Shown here: in pieces, positions 21,753 through 30,564 of the stretch
Layout: every line of letters starts with the position of its first letter
Numbering within the stretch: the first letter of the stretch is position 1
Assembly: GCA_035689345.1 (NCBI GenBank)
Contig: DASSLR010000059.1
Location: forward strand, 1-34,351
Origin: CF-118 sp035689345
GTDB lineage: Bacteria; Chloroflexota; Dormibacteria; Dormibacterales; Dormibacteraceae
Direction of reading: 5' to 3'
DNA length: 34,351 bases
Made by a program: the position numbers and the translations under genes
Notes under the pieces: model-generated
What the model was told of the DNA's origin: nothing
Seen by the model: the letters and a program-made list of their open reading frames with translations, nothing else
The model's database searches: none

Positions 21753-23072
21753 AACGCCGGCCAGGATCAGCGCCGGCACGAGCCAGCGCAGCGCGCGCAG
21801 GTAGTCGGCGCCGGCGGCCAGGACACGCGCCGTCCAGCCACCCGAAGCCTCCATGTGGATCGCGGCGGCGCCGATGTGGATCGCGAGCCCGCCGGCGATG
21901 ATCGCGACCGGGATCTCCACGATGCCGTTGGGCACGATGCCTGTGAGCGCCGTCGCCCACGAGGAATGCGCGGCGGCGAACCCGACCAGGAAGCCGGGCA
22001 TGAAGGTCAGCAGGAAACCGCTGAGGCCGGCGGTGATCAGCGCCAGCGGGGCCACCAGCAGGATCGCGAGCAGGTTGTGGCTCACGATCGCGACCGCCTC
22101 GTCGAACGGCGTGCCGTCCCCGGCCGAAGCGACGAGGGTGGAAAGCACGGGCTTGACCACGCTCGCGGGAATCGCGCCGGTCGTGCCCGCGACGAATCCC
22201 GCGACGGCGCCCGCGGGGAGGCCCAGCGAGCTGATCACCAGGGCTCCACGGCGCAACCACAGGAGCCTCAGGAAGCCCGGGCGGTGCTGGAAGCTCGCGC
22301 GGATGGCGTTGGCGGCGCGCTGCATCGGCTTGCGCAGGCCAGAGTCGCGCGCCAGCAGCGCTTCGCGCGAGAAGCCGTTGAGGCCCATGCGCAGGAGGAT
22401 CGCCGCGAGCACGAGCATCAGGCCCGCGAAGCCCCAGAGAAACTCCGAGCGTCCCAGCAGGATGAGCGCGGCCTCCACCTGGAGCGCCACGGACATCGGC
22501 AGGATGATGAACGAAGCCATCACGTTGGCCGCGCGCATCGTGCGCGCGTTGAGGCTGATGATCACCGCGCCCGCCACCATCGCGGCCACCTGGCAGATGG
22601 TCGACAGCGCGAGCGCGACGAGCACGTCGAGCGGGAAGTAGCCGAGCCCGGGGAAGACCACCAGGCAGTAGACGGCGAGCCCTCCGTAGCACAGCGTGAG
22701 CGAGATCGCGAGCACCGCCGCGACCTTGCCCGCATAGATCTCCGCCTCTTTGAGAGGAGTGGAGACCAGCACCTCGAGCGTCGTGCGCTCGCGTTCGCCG
22801 ACGAACGATTCGAGCGCCAGCACGAGGGAGAAGCTCGCCGGGATGAAGACGACGAAGAAGGCGCCGACCAGCGACAGGCGGTTCACGACGGCGGTGCCGC
22901 CGCCGAAGACGGCGAGCGCCCTTATGCCGGCGGCGCTGCCGATCGGGATCGCGAGGGTGAGCGCGACCATCGCGAGGATGAGGCGCAGCTCGCTGACCGC
23001 GTCGCGCAGGTCGCGCGCCGCCACCAGCCGAGCCTTGGAGATGCTATGCCGATCGAGGCTCAGCGAGCTCAT
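21732..23072 (-). CDS. ABC-2-type permease with C-terminal SpoIIM-like domain
   Basis: A 446-residue membrane protein. The N-terminal ~250 residues are an ABC-2 permease: RLVAARDLRDAVSELRLIL, then a large loop with ESFVGERERTTLEVLVSTPL (the conserved ERE/xTLE motif), and several helices. The C-terminal part (~280-420) has the SpoIIM (stage II sporulation protein M) pattern: HNLLAILLVAPLALITAG, FMPGFLVGFAAAH, GIVPNGIVEIPVAIIAGGLA, where the NGIVEIP motif is characteristic. It pairs with the ATPase at 23838, which it overlaps by 29 bp. It overlaps the MFS gene by 21 bp at the 3' end. The substrate is unknown. Confidence 0.85.
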   Translation of the reverse strand: MSSLSLDRHSISKARLVAARDLRDAVSELRLILAMVALTLAIPIGSAAGIRALAVFGGGTAVVNRLSLVGAFFVVFIPASFSLVLALESFVGERERTTLEVLVSTPLKEAEIYAGKVAAVLAISLTLCYGGLAVYCLVVFPGLGYFPLDVLVALALSTICQVAAMVAGAVIISLNARTMRAANVMASFIILPMSVALQVEAALILLGRSEFLWGFAGLMLVLAAILLRMGLNGFSREALLARDSGLRKPMQRAANAIRASFQHRPGFLRLLWLRRGALVISSLGLPAGAVAGFVAGTTGAIPASVVKPVLSTLVASAGDGTPFDEAVAIVSHNLLAILLVAPLALITAGLSGFLLTFMPGFLVGFAAAHSSWATALTGIVPNGIVEIPVAIIAGGLAIHIGAAAIHMEASGGWTARVLAAGADYLRALRWLVPALILAGVLEVRFG

Positions 23073-23838
23073 GGTGGTGGTTGCCCACTATCGCGAGATA
23101 GACGTCCTGCAGCGTCGGCAGCTCGCGCACTTCCTTGCGCACCTGCAGGCCAGAGCGGCGGCGAAGCTCCGAGATGTCGCCGATGGCGAGCGCGCGGCCG
23201 GAGGACATGATGCCGATGGCGCCGTCACCGTCGGCCGAGGCGCCGAGGTGCTCGGCCTCGTCCATGTTGTGAGTGCAGATGACGAGCGCGCAGCCGCCGG
23301 CCTGCAGGTCCTTGAGGTACGCCCACGCGCGGCGCGCGCTGTCAGGGTCCAGCGCCGACGTCGGTTCGTCGGCCAGCACCAGGCGAGGCCGGTGCAGCGT
23401 GGCCCGGATCAGGGCGACCTTCTGCCGCATGCCTTTGGAGAATGTCCCGAGCCATCGATCGCCCGCATCGGTCAGCTCGAACAGCTCGAGCAGCTCATCG
23501 ATGCGCCGCTTGCGCGCTCCCGGCTCCATGTCGTAGATCGCGCCGAAGTAGTCGAGGTAGGCGCGCGCCGACATGCGCTCGTACAGGCCGGGCAGCTCAG
23601 GCATCAGGCCGACCCTCGCGCGTACGGCGGCCGGCTCGATTGCGGCGTCGATGCCGTCCACGCGCACAGTGCCGTGCGTGGGAGCCAGCACGCCCGCCAT
23701 GCAGCGCAGGGCTGTGGTCTTCCCCGCGCCGTTGCGACCGAGCAGGACCAGGCAGGAACGCTCATCGACGTCGACCGTCAGGTCGGAGAGCGCGAGCACC
23801 TCGCCGTACCGCTTGGCGAGGCCTTTGACCTCCAGCAT
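23044..23838 (-). CDS. ABC transporter ATP-binding protein
   Basis: A 264-residue ATPase. Walker A is GRNGAGKT (34-41), the signature FSKGMRQK, Walker B LVLADEPTSALDP and a switch His in ICTHNMDEAE. It is a close relative of the ATPase half of the fused exporter at 881-3265 (shared LIRATLH, DYFG/DHFG, LEL/LERFEL and LQDVYLA/LESVYLQ stretches), so the two systems are likely paralogous exporters. It is followed with a 29-bp overlap by its permease. It is 37 bp downstream of the membrane gene that ends the pyr operon. Confidence 0.92.
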   Translation of the reverse strand: MLEVKGLAKRYGEVLALSDLTVDVDERSCLVLLGRNGAGKTTALRCMAGVLAPTHGTVRVDGIDAAIEPAAVRARVGLMPELPGLYERMSARAYLDYFGAIYDMEPGARKRRIDELLELFELTDAGDRWLGTFSKGMRQKVALIRATLHRPRLVLADEPTSALDPDSARRAWAYLKDLQAGGCALVICTHNMDEAEHLGASADGDGAIGIMSSGRALAIGDISELRRRSGLQVRKEVRELPTLQDVYLAIVGNHHHELAEPRSA

Positions 23839-23875
23839 GGGCCTTCAGTCTGACGGCTGAGGTGTTGGTTCTTGC

Positions 23876-24547
23876 CTACTTCGGCGTCGGGAATCGACTC
23901 TCCATGCTGGGCCCGAATCGCCGGAACGAACGGCGCCCCGTCACGAAGATCAGCACTTCCGCGGCGACGAACGCCAGAACGCCGACCAGGATCGTGACGT
24001 ACGAAGGCGCGCCAAATCCGGCGGCGGCGAGCCCGCCGACCGCCCCGCCGACGGCCGCGACGATGACGCCGACCATTCCAGGCAGGGTCACGAACCCGTG
24101 GAAGAACGAGCCCTGGCCACGCGCCGTCACGGCGTCGAGGCCAAGCGTCTGGAGCGCTCCTGGCAGGTCGTCGTGCGGGCTCGTGATGAAGTTGGCCTCC
24201 AGCTCGGGATGAAGGTCCATGTAGCCGTGGCGGATGCGATTCATCCCGAGGACCATGTGGTAGTCGTCGAAGTTCAGCATCATCAGCCGCCGCACCGTGG
24301 CCACGCCGACGAAGAAGACCACGGCGAGCATGAAGATCGCGACGACGATGAACGTTGAGCCGAAACGATCAGCCTGCGCGATGAGAGCCAGGGCTATCAC
24401 CGCGCCGGACAGGATCGCGAGGAACATGTTCACGCGGCCGAGCGACTCCTGATAGATCAGCGATCTGGTCGCGAGAAGCGACCAGTGCTCGGTGGCGAGG
24501 ATCTGCAGCTCCTCCGACGCTGATCTCGGCGGCGGTCTACCTTCCAT
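23876..24547 (-). CDS. Uncharacterised membrane protein after pyrD
   Basis: A 223-residue protein from ATG 24547, which overlaps the pyrD stop by one base (TGATG), so the start is well placed. The N-terminal EELQILATEHWSLLATRSL, followed by YQESLGRVNMFLAIL, is typical of a group of uncharacterised four-helix membrane proteins. Helical hairpins lie at ~41-88 and ~153-204. A charged loop (~90-150) between them contains FDDYHMVLGMNRIRHGY. It is translationally coupled to pyrD, but nothing suggests a pyrimidine role. Confidence 0.65.
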   Translation of the reverse strand: MEGRPPPRSASEELQILATEHWSLLATRSLIYQESLGRVNMFLAILSGAVIALALIAQADRFGSTFIVVAIFMLAVVFFVGVATVRRLMMLNFDDYHMVLGMNRIRHGYMDLHPELEANFITSPHDDLPGALQTLGLDAVTARGQGSFFHGFVTLPGMVGVIVAAVGGAVGGLAAAGFGAPSYVTILVGVLAFVAAEVLIFVTGRRSFRRFGPSMESRFPTPK

Positions 24548-25461
24548 CAGTCCTTCGGCAGGAATCGCGGCAGGTCCGCGAGCGACGCGAACCCCTTGGC
24601 CGCCATGAAGGCGGCGACTCCGTCGTGCACCTCCGCGATGGCGTTCGGATTGACGAATGTCGCGGTGCCGACCTGCACCGCGCGGCAGCCCGCGACGAGA
24701 AACTCCAGCGCGTCGTCCGCGCGCGTGATCCCGCCCACCCCGACCACCGGTATGTCGACGGCGCGCGCCGCCTGGTGCGCGAGGTGCACCGCGAGCGGGC
24801 GAATCGCCGGACCGGAGAGGCCGCCGGTCCGGAAACTCAACCGCGGCCGGTACGCGTTCAGGTCGATCGACATGCCGACGAACGTGTTGACCGCGGACAC
24901 CGCATCCGCACCCGCGGCCTCGACCGCGCGCGCGATGACGCCGATGTCGGACACCATCGGCGTGAGCTTCACCCACACCGGCAGCTTCGTGCGCCTCCGC
25001 ACCGCCTCGGTCACCGCCGCCGCGGCGCGCGGATCGTTGCCGAAGTACATCCCGCCCTGCTCGACGTTCGGGCAGGAGATGTTGATCTCGAAACCTCCGA
25101 TGCCGGGCACGCCGTCGAGGCGCCCAGCGAGCTCCCCGTACTCTGCGGCGGACTCTCCATTGATGTTGACCAGCACCGGAAAGTCCCACGTCGCCCACTG
25201 CGGCGCGTAGTCGCGAATGAGCGCCTCGACGCCCGGGCCCTGCAGCCCGATCGCGTTCAGCATCCCGCTGGGCGTCTCCGCGATTCGCGGCGGCGGAGTG
25301 CCCGCGCGCGGCTTGAGGAATATTCCTTTGGAGACCATCCCGCCGAGTGCGCGGCGCTCGAGCAACGGCACCTCGGTGCCGTAGCCGAACGTCCCCGACG
25401 CGGCCAGCACCGGCCCGCGCAGCTTGAGCGCGCCGACCTCCACCGAGAGATCGACTTTCAT
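24547..25461 (-). CDS. pyrD: Dihydroorotate dehydrogenase, class 1B catalytic subunit
   Basis: Oxidises dihydroorotate to orotate, using FMN and passing electrons to NAD+ through PyrK. The 304-residue length fits class 1B. Motifs: LAASGTFGYGTE and GGMVSKGIF near the N-terminus, ISCPNVEQGG with the catalytic Cys130, VKLTPMVSDI, and FMN phosphate-binding GVGGITRADDALEF (~241-254). ATG 25461 forms an ATGA overlap with the pyrK stop. The palindromic repeat copy C lies right before the start codon and gives a purine-rich stretch (GAGAGGGG) in Shine-Dalgarno position. Confidence 0.95.
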   Translation of the reverse strand: MKVDLSVEVGALKLRGPVLAASGTFGYGTEVPLLERRALGGMVSKGIFLKPRAGTPPPRIAETPSGMLNAIGLQGPGVEALIRDYAPQWATWDFPVLVNINGESAAEYGELAGRLDGVPGIGGFEINISCPNVEQGGMYFGNDPRAAAAVTEAVRRRTKLPVWVKLTPMVSDIGVIARAVEAAGADAVSAVNTFVGMSIDLNAYRPRLSFRTGGLSGPAIRPLAVHLAHQAARAVDIPVVGVGGITRADDALEFLVAGCRAVQVGTATFVNPNAIAEVHDGVAAFMAAKGFASLADLPRFLPKD

Positions 25462-26246
25462 GCAGCCCCTCTCCCGCTTGCGGGAGAGGGCAGGGTGAGG
25501 GCGTACGCCAGATGCGAGGGCAGCGCCGCCCAGTCGATGTCGGACGCCGTGTACACCGGTCCCTCGGTGCACGCGCGGTCGTAACCCCCGCGCGCGAGCG
25601 GGACGGCGCAGCCCAGGCACACGCCCGTTCCGCAGCCCATGTAGGTCTCGACCGCCACCTGCGCCGCCGGCCACCGCTGCGCGACCGCCGCCAGCATGCG
25701 GTTCGGACCGCAGGCCAGCACCAGGCCGGCGTCCGGCGATGCCCCGACCACCGTGCCCGCGAAGCCGGCGCTGCCGTCGTCGGTGGCGAGGATGACCTCG
25801 TCGCCGTCCGACTCCGAGCACAGCTCCGCGGCGGTGCGCGCGCCGTGGACCCAAGTGACGTGCAGGCCCGCCGCGCCCGCGTCGCGGGCCGCGAGCGGCA
25901 TGGGCGCGACGCCCAGCCCGCCGCTGATGAGCACCACGCTCTTCTCGGCGGACGCCAGGTCGTAGCCGCGACCGAGCGGACCCAGGCAGCTGACGACGTC
26001 GCCTTCGCGCAACGCCAGGAGCTGCGCGGTCCCGGTGCCGACCGCCTTGAGCAGGACCTCGATGCGCTCGCCTTCGACGCGATAGACGGAAAAAGGCCGG
26101 CGCAGCAGCGGCCCCGGCCGCATGCCGATGTTGACGAACTGTCCCGCTTTGACCGAAGCGGCTATCTCCGGCGCCGCGAACCCGAGCACCCACATGTCCT
26201 TCGAGACCTGTCGCCTCGCGACGAGGGGAGCGTCAATCAGAAACAA
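25458..26246 (-). CDS. pyrK: Dihydroorotate dehydrogenase electron-transfer subunit PyrK
   Basis: FAD and [2Fe-2S] subunit that moves electrons from PyrD to NAD+. The 262-residue protein has a ferredoxin-reductase fold: FAD-binding LLRRPFSVYRV (47-57), NAD-binding LISGGLGVAPM (106-116), and the iron-sulfur cysteines Cys205, Cys210, Cys213 and Cys226 in GCGTGVCLGC and ACTEGPVY. The last ~14 residues are encoded by a palindromic repeat and are probably an acquired tail. The start is TTG 26246, overlapping carAB by 14 nt; a GAGG is 8 nt upstream. No ATG is available nearby. Confidence 0.92.
   Translation of the reverse strand: MFLIDAPLVARRQVSKDMWVLGFAAPEIAASVKAGQFVNIGMRPGPLLRRPFSVYRVEGERIEVLLKAVGTGTAQLLALREGDVVSCLGPLGRGYDLASAEKSVVLISGGLGVAPMPLAARDAGAAGLHVTWVHGARTAAELCSESDGDEVILATDDGSAGFAGTVVGASPDAGLVLACGPNRMLAAVAQRWPAAQVAVETYMGCGTGVCLGCAVPLARGGYDRACTEGPVYTASDIDWAALPSHLAYALTLPSPASGRGAA
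25466..25502 (-). repeat. Palindromic repeat, copy C (pyrK-pyrD junction)
   Basis: CCCCTCTCCCGC-TT-GCGGGAGAGGG with a purine-rich tail AGGGTGAGGGC, read on the plus strand. On the minus strand it is the 3' end of pyrK (residues ~249-261, LTLPSPASGRG) and ends 4 nt before the pyrD ATG. It is the third member of the family also at 2289-2325 and 13989-14022. Confidence 0.78.
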
Positions 26247-29200
26247 GCGCCGTGCCTCGCCACTCTTCGATCGTTCGCACCTCCATCTCCGGCGACGCCT
26301 CGGCCGCGGACTCGAGCAGCGCGGCGGCGGTATCGAGTGAGGTCAGGCAGGGGATGCGGCGCTCGACCGCGGCGCGGCGGATCTCGAATCCGTCCTTGAT
26401 CACCGGGCCGCCGTCCTCGCTCGGGTCCTCGTAGATGTTCGACATCGTGTTGAGGACGAGGTCGACCTCGCCGTTGGTGATGACGTCGAGCACGGTCGGG
26501 CCTTCCTCCCCGATCTTGGCCACCACGCGCGGCGAGAACCCTGCACGCTGCAGCGCCTTGGCTGTTCCCTCCGTGGCCACGAGCCGGCATCCCACCTGCA
26601 CGAGCCGCGAGACGATCGGGAACATCTCCGGCTTGTCGGCGTCGGCGATGGTCAGCAACACGGCACCGCCGCGCGGCACCTGCACCCCCGACGCGGCGAA
26701 CGCCTTGCGCAGCGCGCCCACGAGGTTGTGGTCGATGCCGATGGCCTCGCCGGTCGACTTCATCTCCGGACCGAGGTATGAGTCGACCGCCGCGAGCTTG
26801 CTCATCGAGAACACCGGCGCCTTGACGGCGACGAGGTCGCGTGGCGGCACGAGCCCGGTTTCGTATCCCATGGCCGCGAGGTCTTCGCCGAGCATCACGC
26901 GCGTGGCCATCTTGACCATCGGCACGCCCGTGACCTTGGACAGGAAGGGCACGGTGCGGGACGCGCGCGGGTTGACCTCCAGCACGTAGACCTTGCCTCG
27001 ATGCACGACGTACTGGACGTTGACGAGGCCGCGCAGGCGCAGGCGCCGCGCGATTTCCACCGTGTAGCTCACGACGTTTTCCACCTCGCGCGGCTCGAGG
27101 CCGGGCGCCGGGTAGACCGCGTACGAGTCGCCCGAGTGCACGCCCGCGCGCTCGACGTGCTGCATGACGCCCGGTATGACCACCGTGTCGCCGTCGCTGA
27201 TGGCGTCGACCTCGACCTCCACCCCCAGCAGGTACTTGTCGACCAGCACGGTGCCACGCGGCATGGCGCCGATGGCCCAAGTCATGTAGCGGTGCAGCTC
27301 GCGCCGGTTGCGCACGATCTCCATCGCGCGTCCGCCCAGCACGTACGAAGGGCGGACGAGCACCGGGTAGCCGATGCGCTCGGCGATCGCGACCGCGCCG
27401 TCGATGGTCGTCGTGGTGCCGCCGATCGGCTGAGGGATGCCGATGTCGCGCAGCGCCTCCGCGAACGCGCGCCGGTCCTCGGCCAGGTCGATCGCCTCGA
27501 CCGAAGAGCCGAGGACCTCGATGCCCTTTTGCGCCAGCGGCTCGGCCAGGTTGATTGCGGTCTGGCCGCCGAACTGCACGAGCGCTCCCGACACCCGCTC
27601 GTTGGCGCCGACCTGCGCCGCCCCGTCGACGTCGAGCGGGTCGAAGTAGAGGCGATCCGATGTGTCGAAGTCGGTGGAGACGGTCTCCGGGTTGGAGTTG
27701 ACGAGGACCGCGCGCACTCCCGCCTCGCGCAGGGCCCACGCGGCGTGCACCGAGCAGTAGTCGAACTCAATGCCCTGGCCGATGCGGATCGGTCCGGAGC
27801 CGACGACCAGCGCCGTGCGCCCGGTGACCGCGTCCGCCTCCGACTCGTCCTCCCAGCACGAGTAGTAGTAGGGCGTCGCCGCCTCGAACTCGGCGGCACA
27901 GGTGTCGACCAGCTTGTACGTGGGACGGCCGGCGGCGACTGTCTCGCCTCGCAGCGCGGCGATCTGCGCGTCGGCGAAGCCGGCCCGGCGCAACGCGCGC
28001 ACGTCGCCCGCCTCCTCGAGATGGACGATGTGCGCGAGCCGGTCGATGAACCAGCGATCGATGTGGCTCCGCTCGGCCAGCGTCTCGGGCCTGGCCCCGC
28101 CGCGCAGCGCGGCCAGCAGCGCGAAGAGCCTCCGGTCGTTCGGCTGATCGATCAGGTCTCGCCGGCGCAGGTCGTCACCCGCCGGGGGCTTCTGCTCCAG
28201 CGAACGCATCGCCTTCACCACCGCCGCCTCGAAGGTGCGCTCGATGGCCATCACCTCGCCGGTCGAGGCCATCTGCGTGCCGAGCCGGCGGTCGCCGGCC
28301 GGAAACTTGTCGAACGGCCAGCGCGGGATCTTCACGACGCAGTAGTCGAGCGCCGGCTCGAAGGCCGCCAGCGTGCGACCTGTGATCTCGTTGGGAATCT
28401 CGTCGAGCCTGCGGCCCACCGCCACCTTGGCCGCGACGCGCGCGATCGGGTAGCCCGTGGCCTTGGACGCCAGGGCGGACGAGCGGCTGACGCGCGGGTT
28501 CACCTCGATCACGTAGTAGGTCGAGCTGTGAGGATCCAGCGCGAACTGCACGTTGCACCCGCCTTCGAGCTCGAGCGCGCGGATGATGCGGATCGCGGCC
28601 GACCGCAGCATCTGGTGGTCGCGATCCGAGAGCGTCTGCGCGGGCGCGACCACGATGGAGTCGCCGGTGTGGACTCCCATGGGGTCCAGGTTTTCCATGT
28701 TGCACACCGTGATGCACGTGTCCGCGGCGTCCCGCATCACCTCGTACTCGATCTCCTTCCAGCCCCACAGCGAACGCTCGATGAGCACCTGGCGAATCGG
28801 TGATGCGGCCAGGCCGCGCTCGGCGATCGAATGGAGCTCGGATGGCGTGGTGACGAATCCGCCGCCGGTGCCCCCAAGCGTGTAAGCCGGGCGGATCACC
28901 AGCGGCAGCCCGACCTCGCTCGCGAACTGCTCGGCCTCCGCGACCGACTCGCACACGCGCGAGACGGGCACGGGCTCACCGATCTCGATGAGCATCTGCT
29001 TGAAGGCCTCGCGGTTCTCGGCCTTGCGAATCGTGTCGATGCTCGCGCCGAGCATGCGCACGTGGTAGCGGTCGAGCACTCCCGCCTCGGCCAGGTCGGT
29101 CGCCAGGTTGAGGCCTGTCTGGCCGCCCAGGGTGGGCAGCAGCGCGTCCGGCCTTTCACGCGCGATCACGCGCTCCACGGCGTCGACGGTGAGCGGCTCG

Positions 29201-30564
29201 AGATAGACGCGGTCCGCCACGCCCTCGTCGGTCATGATCGTCGCGGGATTCGAGTTGACGAGGACGGTCTCGATGCCCTCCTCGCGCAGCGCCTTGCACG
29301 CCTGCGTGCCGGCGTAGTCGAACTCCGCCGCCTGGCCGATCACGATCGGGCCGGAGCCGAGGATGAGAACCTTGCGCGGCTTCTCTGACTTTGTGGCGGC
29401 CACCGGCGCGGCCGGGACGTGCCCGCGCTCGCGCGTCATCTTGATGAAGCGGTCGTAGACGTACTGGTTGTCCTGGGGCCCCGGGCATCCCTCGGGGTGG
29501 TACTGCACGCTGAACACCGGCAGCGTGCGGTGGCCCAGGCCTTCGACCGAGCCGTCGTTGAGGTTGCGCTGGGAGACGAAGAAATCGCTCGGCGGCAGCG
29601 AGCCGGCGTCGACCTGGAACTCGTGGTTCTGGCTCGTGATGTGGACGCGCCCGGACTCGAGATCCTTTACGGGGTGATTGGCGCCGTGGTGGCCGAACTT
29701 CAGGCGTGACGTGGTGCCGCCCGCGGCGCGGCCGAGGATCTGGTGGCCGAGGCAGATGCCCAGCAGAGGGATGCGGCCCAGGGCTTCCCGCGCCAGCCGC
29801 ACCGGCCCGTCGAGGACAGCCGGGTCGCCCGGGCCGTTGGACAGAACGAGGCCGTCGACGTGCGCTGCTTCGACGTCGGCCCACGTGGCGGTGTGCGGCA
29901 GGACCACCACGCGGCAGCCGCGCTCGCGCAGCGACCGGAGGATGTTGGTCTTGACCCCGTAGTCGACCACCGCGATGGACAGGCCCGCGCCGTCCTCGCG
30001 CTTCGGCGGACGGAGCTCCGGCGGCAGCGGCTCGTGCCACTCCTCGGATCGTGTCCGCGACGTCTCGGCCACGAGATCCTGCTCCGACAGCGGCGTGACC
30101 TGGCGCGCAGCCCTGGCCAGCTCCTCGAGCCTTGCCGGCCCCGGCTGCCGCGGCTCGTGCGACAGCACCGCGCGGAGCGCTCCGTGTGTGCGCAGATGGC
30201 GCGTCAGGGCGCGCGTGTCGATGTCGGTGATGGCGGGCACGCCCCAGCGCTCGAGGTACTCGTCGAGCGAGGCCTCACTGGAGTGGTGGCTCGGCCGGGG
30301 ACACGCCCAGCGAGTGATGAGGGCGCGCGCCCATGGCCGCGACGACTCGGCGTCCGCGTCGCGGACTCCGTAGTTGCCCTGCATCGGGTACGTCATGCAG
30401 ACCATCTGGCCCGCGTACGAAGGGTCGGTTAGAACCTCCTGATAGCCGGTCATCGCCGTGTTGAAGACGACCTCGCCCTGGCCGAGCACACCGGCGCCGA
30501 GCGCGAGGCCGACAAAGGCGCGGCCGTCCTCGAGCACGAGCGCCGCGTACCTCGGTTTAGGCAT
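26233..30564 (-). CDS. carAB: Fused carbamoyl-phosphate synthetase (CarA-CarB in one chain)
   Basis: A single 1443-residue polypeptide. Residues 1-~378 are the CarA glutaminase subunit: an N-terminal domain (VVFNTAMTGYQEVLTDPSY) and a class I glutamine amidotransferase with Cys271 in LLGICLGHQ and His356/Glu358 in QYHPEGCPG. After a ~20-residue linker (KSEKPRK) residues ~398-1443 are CarB with both ATP-grasp halves (PIVIGQAAEFDYAG and IRIGQGIEFDYCSVH), the ENLDPMGVHTGDS loop and the C-terminal allosteric MGS-like domain. Carbamoyl phosphate feeds pyrB and arginine synthesis. Start ATG 30564 overlaps pyrR by 8 nt. No stop or frameshift breaks the CarA-CarB junction. Separate carA and carB genes are the bacterial rule. 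Confidence 0.95.
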   Translation of the reverse strand: MPKPRYAALVLEDGRAFVGLALGAGVLGQGEVVFNTAMTGYQEVLTDPSYAGQMVCMTYPMQGNYGVRDADAESSRPWARALITRWACPRPSHHSSEASLDEYLERWGVPAITDIDTRALTRHLRTHGALRAVLSHEPRQPGPARLEELARAARQVTPLSEQDLVAETSRTRSEEWHEPLPPELRPPKREDGAGLSIAVVDYGVKTNILRSLRERGCRVVVLPHTATWADVEAAHVDGLVLSNGPGDPAVLDGPVRLAREALGRIPLLGICLGHQILGRAAGGTTSRLKFGHHGANHPVKDLESGRVHITSQNHEFQVDAGSLPPSDFFVSQRNLNDGSVEGLGHRTLPVFSVQYHPEGCPGPQDNQYVYDRFIKMTRERGHVPAAPVAATKSEKPRKVLILGSGPIVIGQAAEFDYAGTQACKALREEGIETVLVNSNPATIMTDEGVADRVYLEPLTVDAVERVIARERPDALLPTLGGQTGLNLATDLAEAGVLDRYHVRMLGASIDTIRKAENREAFKQMLIEIGEPVPVSRVCESVAEAEQFASEVGLPLVIRPAYTLGGTGGGFVTTPSELHSIAERGLAASPIRQVLIERSLWGWKEIEYEVMRDAADTCITVCNMENLDPMGVHTGDSIVVAPAQTLSDRDHQMLRSAAIRIIRALELEGGCNVQFALDPHSSTYYVIEVNPRVSRSSALASKATGYPIARVAAKVAVGRRLDEIPNEITGRTLAAFEPALDYCVVKIPRWPFDKFPAGDRRLGTQMASTGEVMAIERTFEAAVVKAMRSLEQKPPAGDDLRRRDLIDQPNDRRLFALLAALRGGARPETLAERSHIDRWFIDRLAHIVHLEEAGDVRALRRAGFADAQIAALRGETVAAGRPTYKLVDTCAAEFEAATPYYYSCWEDESEADAVTGRTALVVGSGPIRIGQGIEFDYCSVHAAWALREAGVRAVLVNSNPETVSTDFDTSDRLYFDPLDVDGAAQVGANERVSGALVQFGGQTAINLAEPLAQKGIEVLGSSVEAIDLAEDRRAFAEALRDIGIPQPIGGTTTTIDGAVAIAERIGYPVLVRPSYVLGGRAMEIVRNRRELHRYMTWAIGAMPRGTVLVDKYLLGVEVEVDAISDGDTVVIPGVMQHVERAGVHSGDSYAVYPAPGLEPREVENVVSYTVEIARRLRLRGLVNVQYVVHRGKVYVLEVNPRASRTVPFLSKVTGVPMVKMATRVMLGEDLAAMGYETGLVPPRDLVAVKAPVFSMSKLAAVDSYLGPEMKSTGEAIGIDHNLVGALRKAFAASGVQVPRGGAVLLTIADADKPEMFPIVSRLVQVGCRLVATEGTAKALQRAGFSPRVVAKIGEEGPTVLDVITNGEVDLVLNTMSNIYEDPSEDGGPVIKDGFEIRRAAVERRIPCLTSLDTAAALLESAAEASPEMEVRTIEEWRGTALVSD

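Noticed and set aside
27001..28803. A 600-codon plus-strand frame opposite carAB
   Set aside because: Composition of His/Arg/Asp/Val repeats typical of the antisense frame of a GC-rich gene; CarB motifs prove the other strand.
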